5,950 bases of DNA from JACDBD01 sp050743385 (lineage in GTDB: Bacteria > Actinomycetota > Acidimicrobiia > IMCC26256 > JACDBD01), in contig JBOGFJ010000169.1 of NCBI GenBank assembly GCA_050743385.1, positions 1 to 5,950 of the forward strand, in the 5' to 3' direction. Below the pieces are notes generated by a model, which was not told where the DNA came from, did no database searches, and saw nothing but the letters and a program-made list of their open reading frames with translations. Of the stretch, positions 5,267-5,950 are shown piece by piece. Position 1 is the first letter of the stretch. Every line of letters begins with the position of its first letter. The translations under genes and the position numbers were made by a program.

Positions 5267-5950
5267 GTGACCGGTCCCGAGCGCGTCCCCGACAACCCGG
5301 CTCCAGTCGTCGCGTCCGAGGCCTCCTCACCCGGGTTGACGACCGAGTCGACGACGCCGGTCGACTCCACCACGGTTGCACCTCCGGCCTCCGACGGCGC
5401 CGGCGCGCCCGAGAAGGGCACCGCCGGCCGGCGGACGCGCAAGATCATCGTCGAGTGGGTGCTCCTCATCGGCGGCGCGCTGCTCATCGCGTTCCTGATC
5501 AAGACGTTCCTCTTCCAGGCCTTCTACATTCCCTCCGAGTCGATGACCCCGACGCTGAAGGTCGGCGATCGGGTGCTCGTCAACAAGCTCAGCTACAAGC
5601 TCCACGACGTGAACCGGGGCGACATCGTGGTCTTCGAGGCGCCCGACGACGAGGGCACTCCGGGCGTGAAGGACCTCGTGAAACGCGTCGTCGGGCTCCC
5701 GGGCGAGACGGTGGAGCTGCGCGACGGCCAGGTCTTCATCGACAACAAGCCACTCGACGAGCCGTACCTCGCTCCCGACGACACGCGACAGACCGTGCCG
5801 ACCCAGGACTTTGCCGGCAAGTGCGAGCCTCCGGTGAGCAGGACGACCTGCGTCGTCCCCGCCGACTCCTACCTGGTCTTCGGCGACAATCGCAACGAAT
5901 CGAAGGACGGCCGGGTGTTCGGGCCCATCAAGGAGTCGGACATCATCGGC
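5267..5950 (+). CDS. lepB: Signal peptidase I (LepB), C-terminus beyond the window
   Basis: LepB removes signal peptides from exported proteins at the outer face of the cytoplasmic membrane, using a Ser/Lys pair. The window holds 228 codons and the frame is open at the end. Residues 1-58 are a Pro/Ser/Thr/Ala-rich cytoplasmic tail ending in a basic GRRTRK stop. One membrane segment spans about 60-83. The catalytic serine is Ser92 in YIPSESMTPTL and the general base is Lys139 in DLVKRVVGLPGE. GDNRNESKDGRVFGPI (206-221) is the conserved C-terminal box, with Asp207, Ser212, Asp214 and Arg216. Cys186 and Cys195 in the exported domain are close enough for a disulfide, as in the E. coli enzyme. GTG at 5267 has GGAG 8 nt upstream and is the only start in frame that leaves the tail and membrane anchor intact without entering pafC. 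The gene begins 19 nt after pafC, so it is probably in the same operon. Only a short C-terminal part should be missing. Confidence 0.96.
   Translation, partial: MTGPERVPDNPAPVVASEASSPGLTTESTTPVDSTTVAPPASDGAGAPEKGTAGRRTRKIIVEWVLLIGGALLIAFLIKTFLFQAFYIPSESMTPTLKVGDRVLVNKLSYKLHDVNRGDIVVFEAPDDEGTPGVKDLVKRVVGLPGETVELRDGQVFIDNKPLDEPYLAPDDTRQTVPTQDFAGKCEPPVSRTTCVVPADSYLVFGDNRNESKDGRVFGPIKESDIIG

Overview
The window is a compact, high-GC, single-strand block from an actinobacterial proteasome-accessory (Pup-ligase) locus. All supported genes are on the + strand. PafA (Pup ligase) followed by PafB- and PafC-type WYL regulators points firmly to Actinobacteria. A DUF3866 gene between pafA and pafB, and signal peptidase I rather than tatA/tatC after pafC, differ from the mycobacterial order. 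They would fit a deep-branching actinobacterial group such as Acidimicrobiia, but that placement is inference.

Layout. 1-85: the window edge, with an unresolved open frame. 86-649: a small secreted helical protein with two cysteines after the signal peptide, unrecognised. 650-810: the pafA leader, with a leaderless-type -10 box, a possible 37-codon ORF that runs into the pafA start, and three 15-bp tandem repeats. 811-2169: pafA. 2170-2209: a short gap with a second leaderless-type -10 box. 2210-3295: DUF3866 protein. 3288-4211: pafB-like gene, overlapping DUF3866 by 8 nt. 4212-4296: an 85-nt GC-rich gap exactly bridged by a possible 30-codon ORF with ATGA overlaps at both ends. 4297-5247: pafC-like gene. 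5248-5266: a 19-nt gap bridged by an 8-codon frame. 5267-5950: signal peptidase I (lepB), cut off by the window end. No stretch over 300 bases lacks a gene.

How the genes fit together. PafA ligates the small protein Pup to lysines of target proteins, marking them for the bacterial proteasome. Pup, Dop and the proteasome core genes are not in this window. PafB and PafC are known from mycobacteria as a paired WYL-domain transcription activator of the LexA-independent DNA-damage response, and their genes commonly sit next to pafA. The DUF3866 protein has no known function. LepB cleaves Sec/Tat signal peptides at the membrane, and its start lies 19 nt after pafC, so it is probably co-transcribed with the regulators.

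The main genes are known families. The less explained signals are between them: the 15-bp repeats and coupled mini-ORF before pafA, and the mini-ORF and alternative GC hairpins between pafB and pafC. These are candidates only, because short overlapping frames arise easily in GC-rich DNA.
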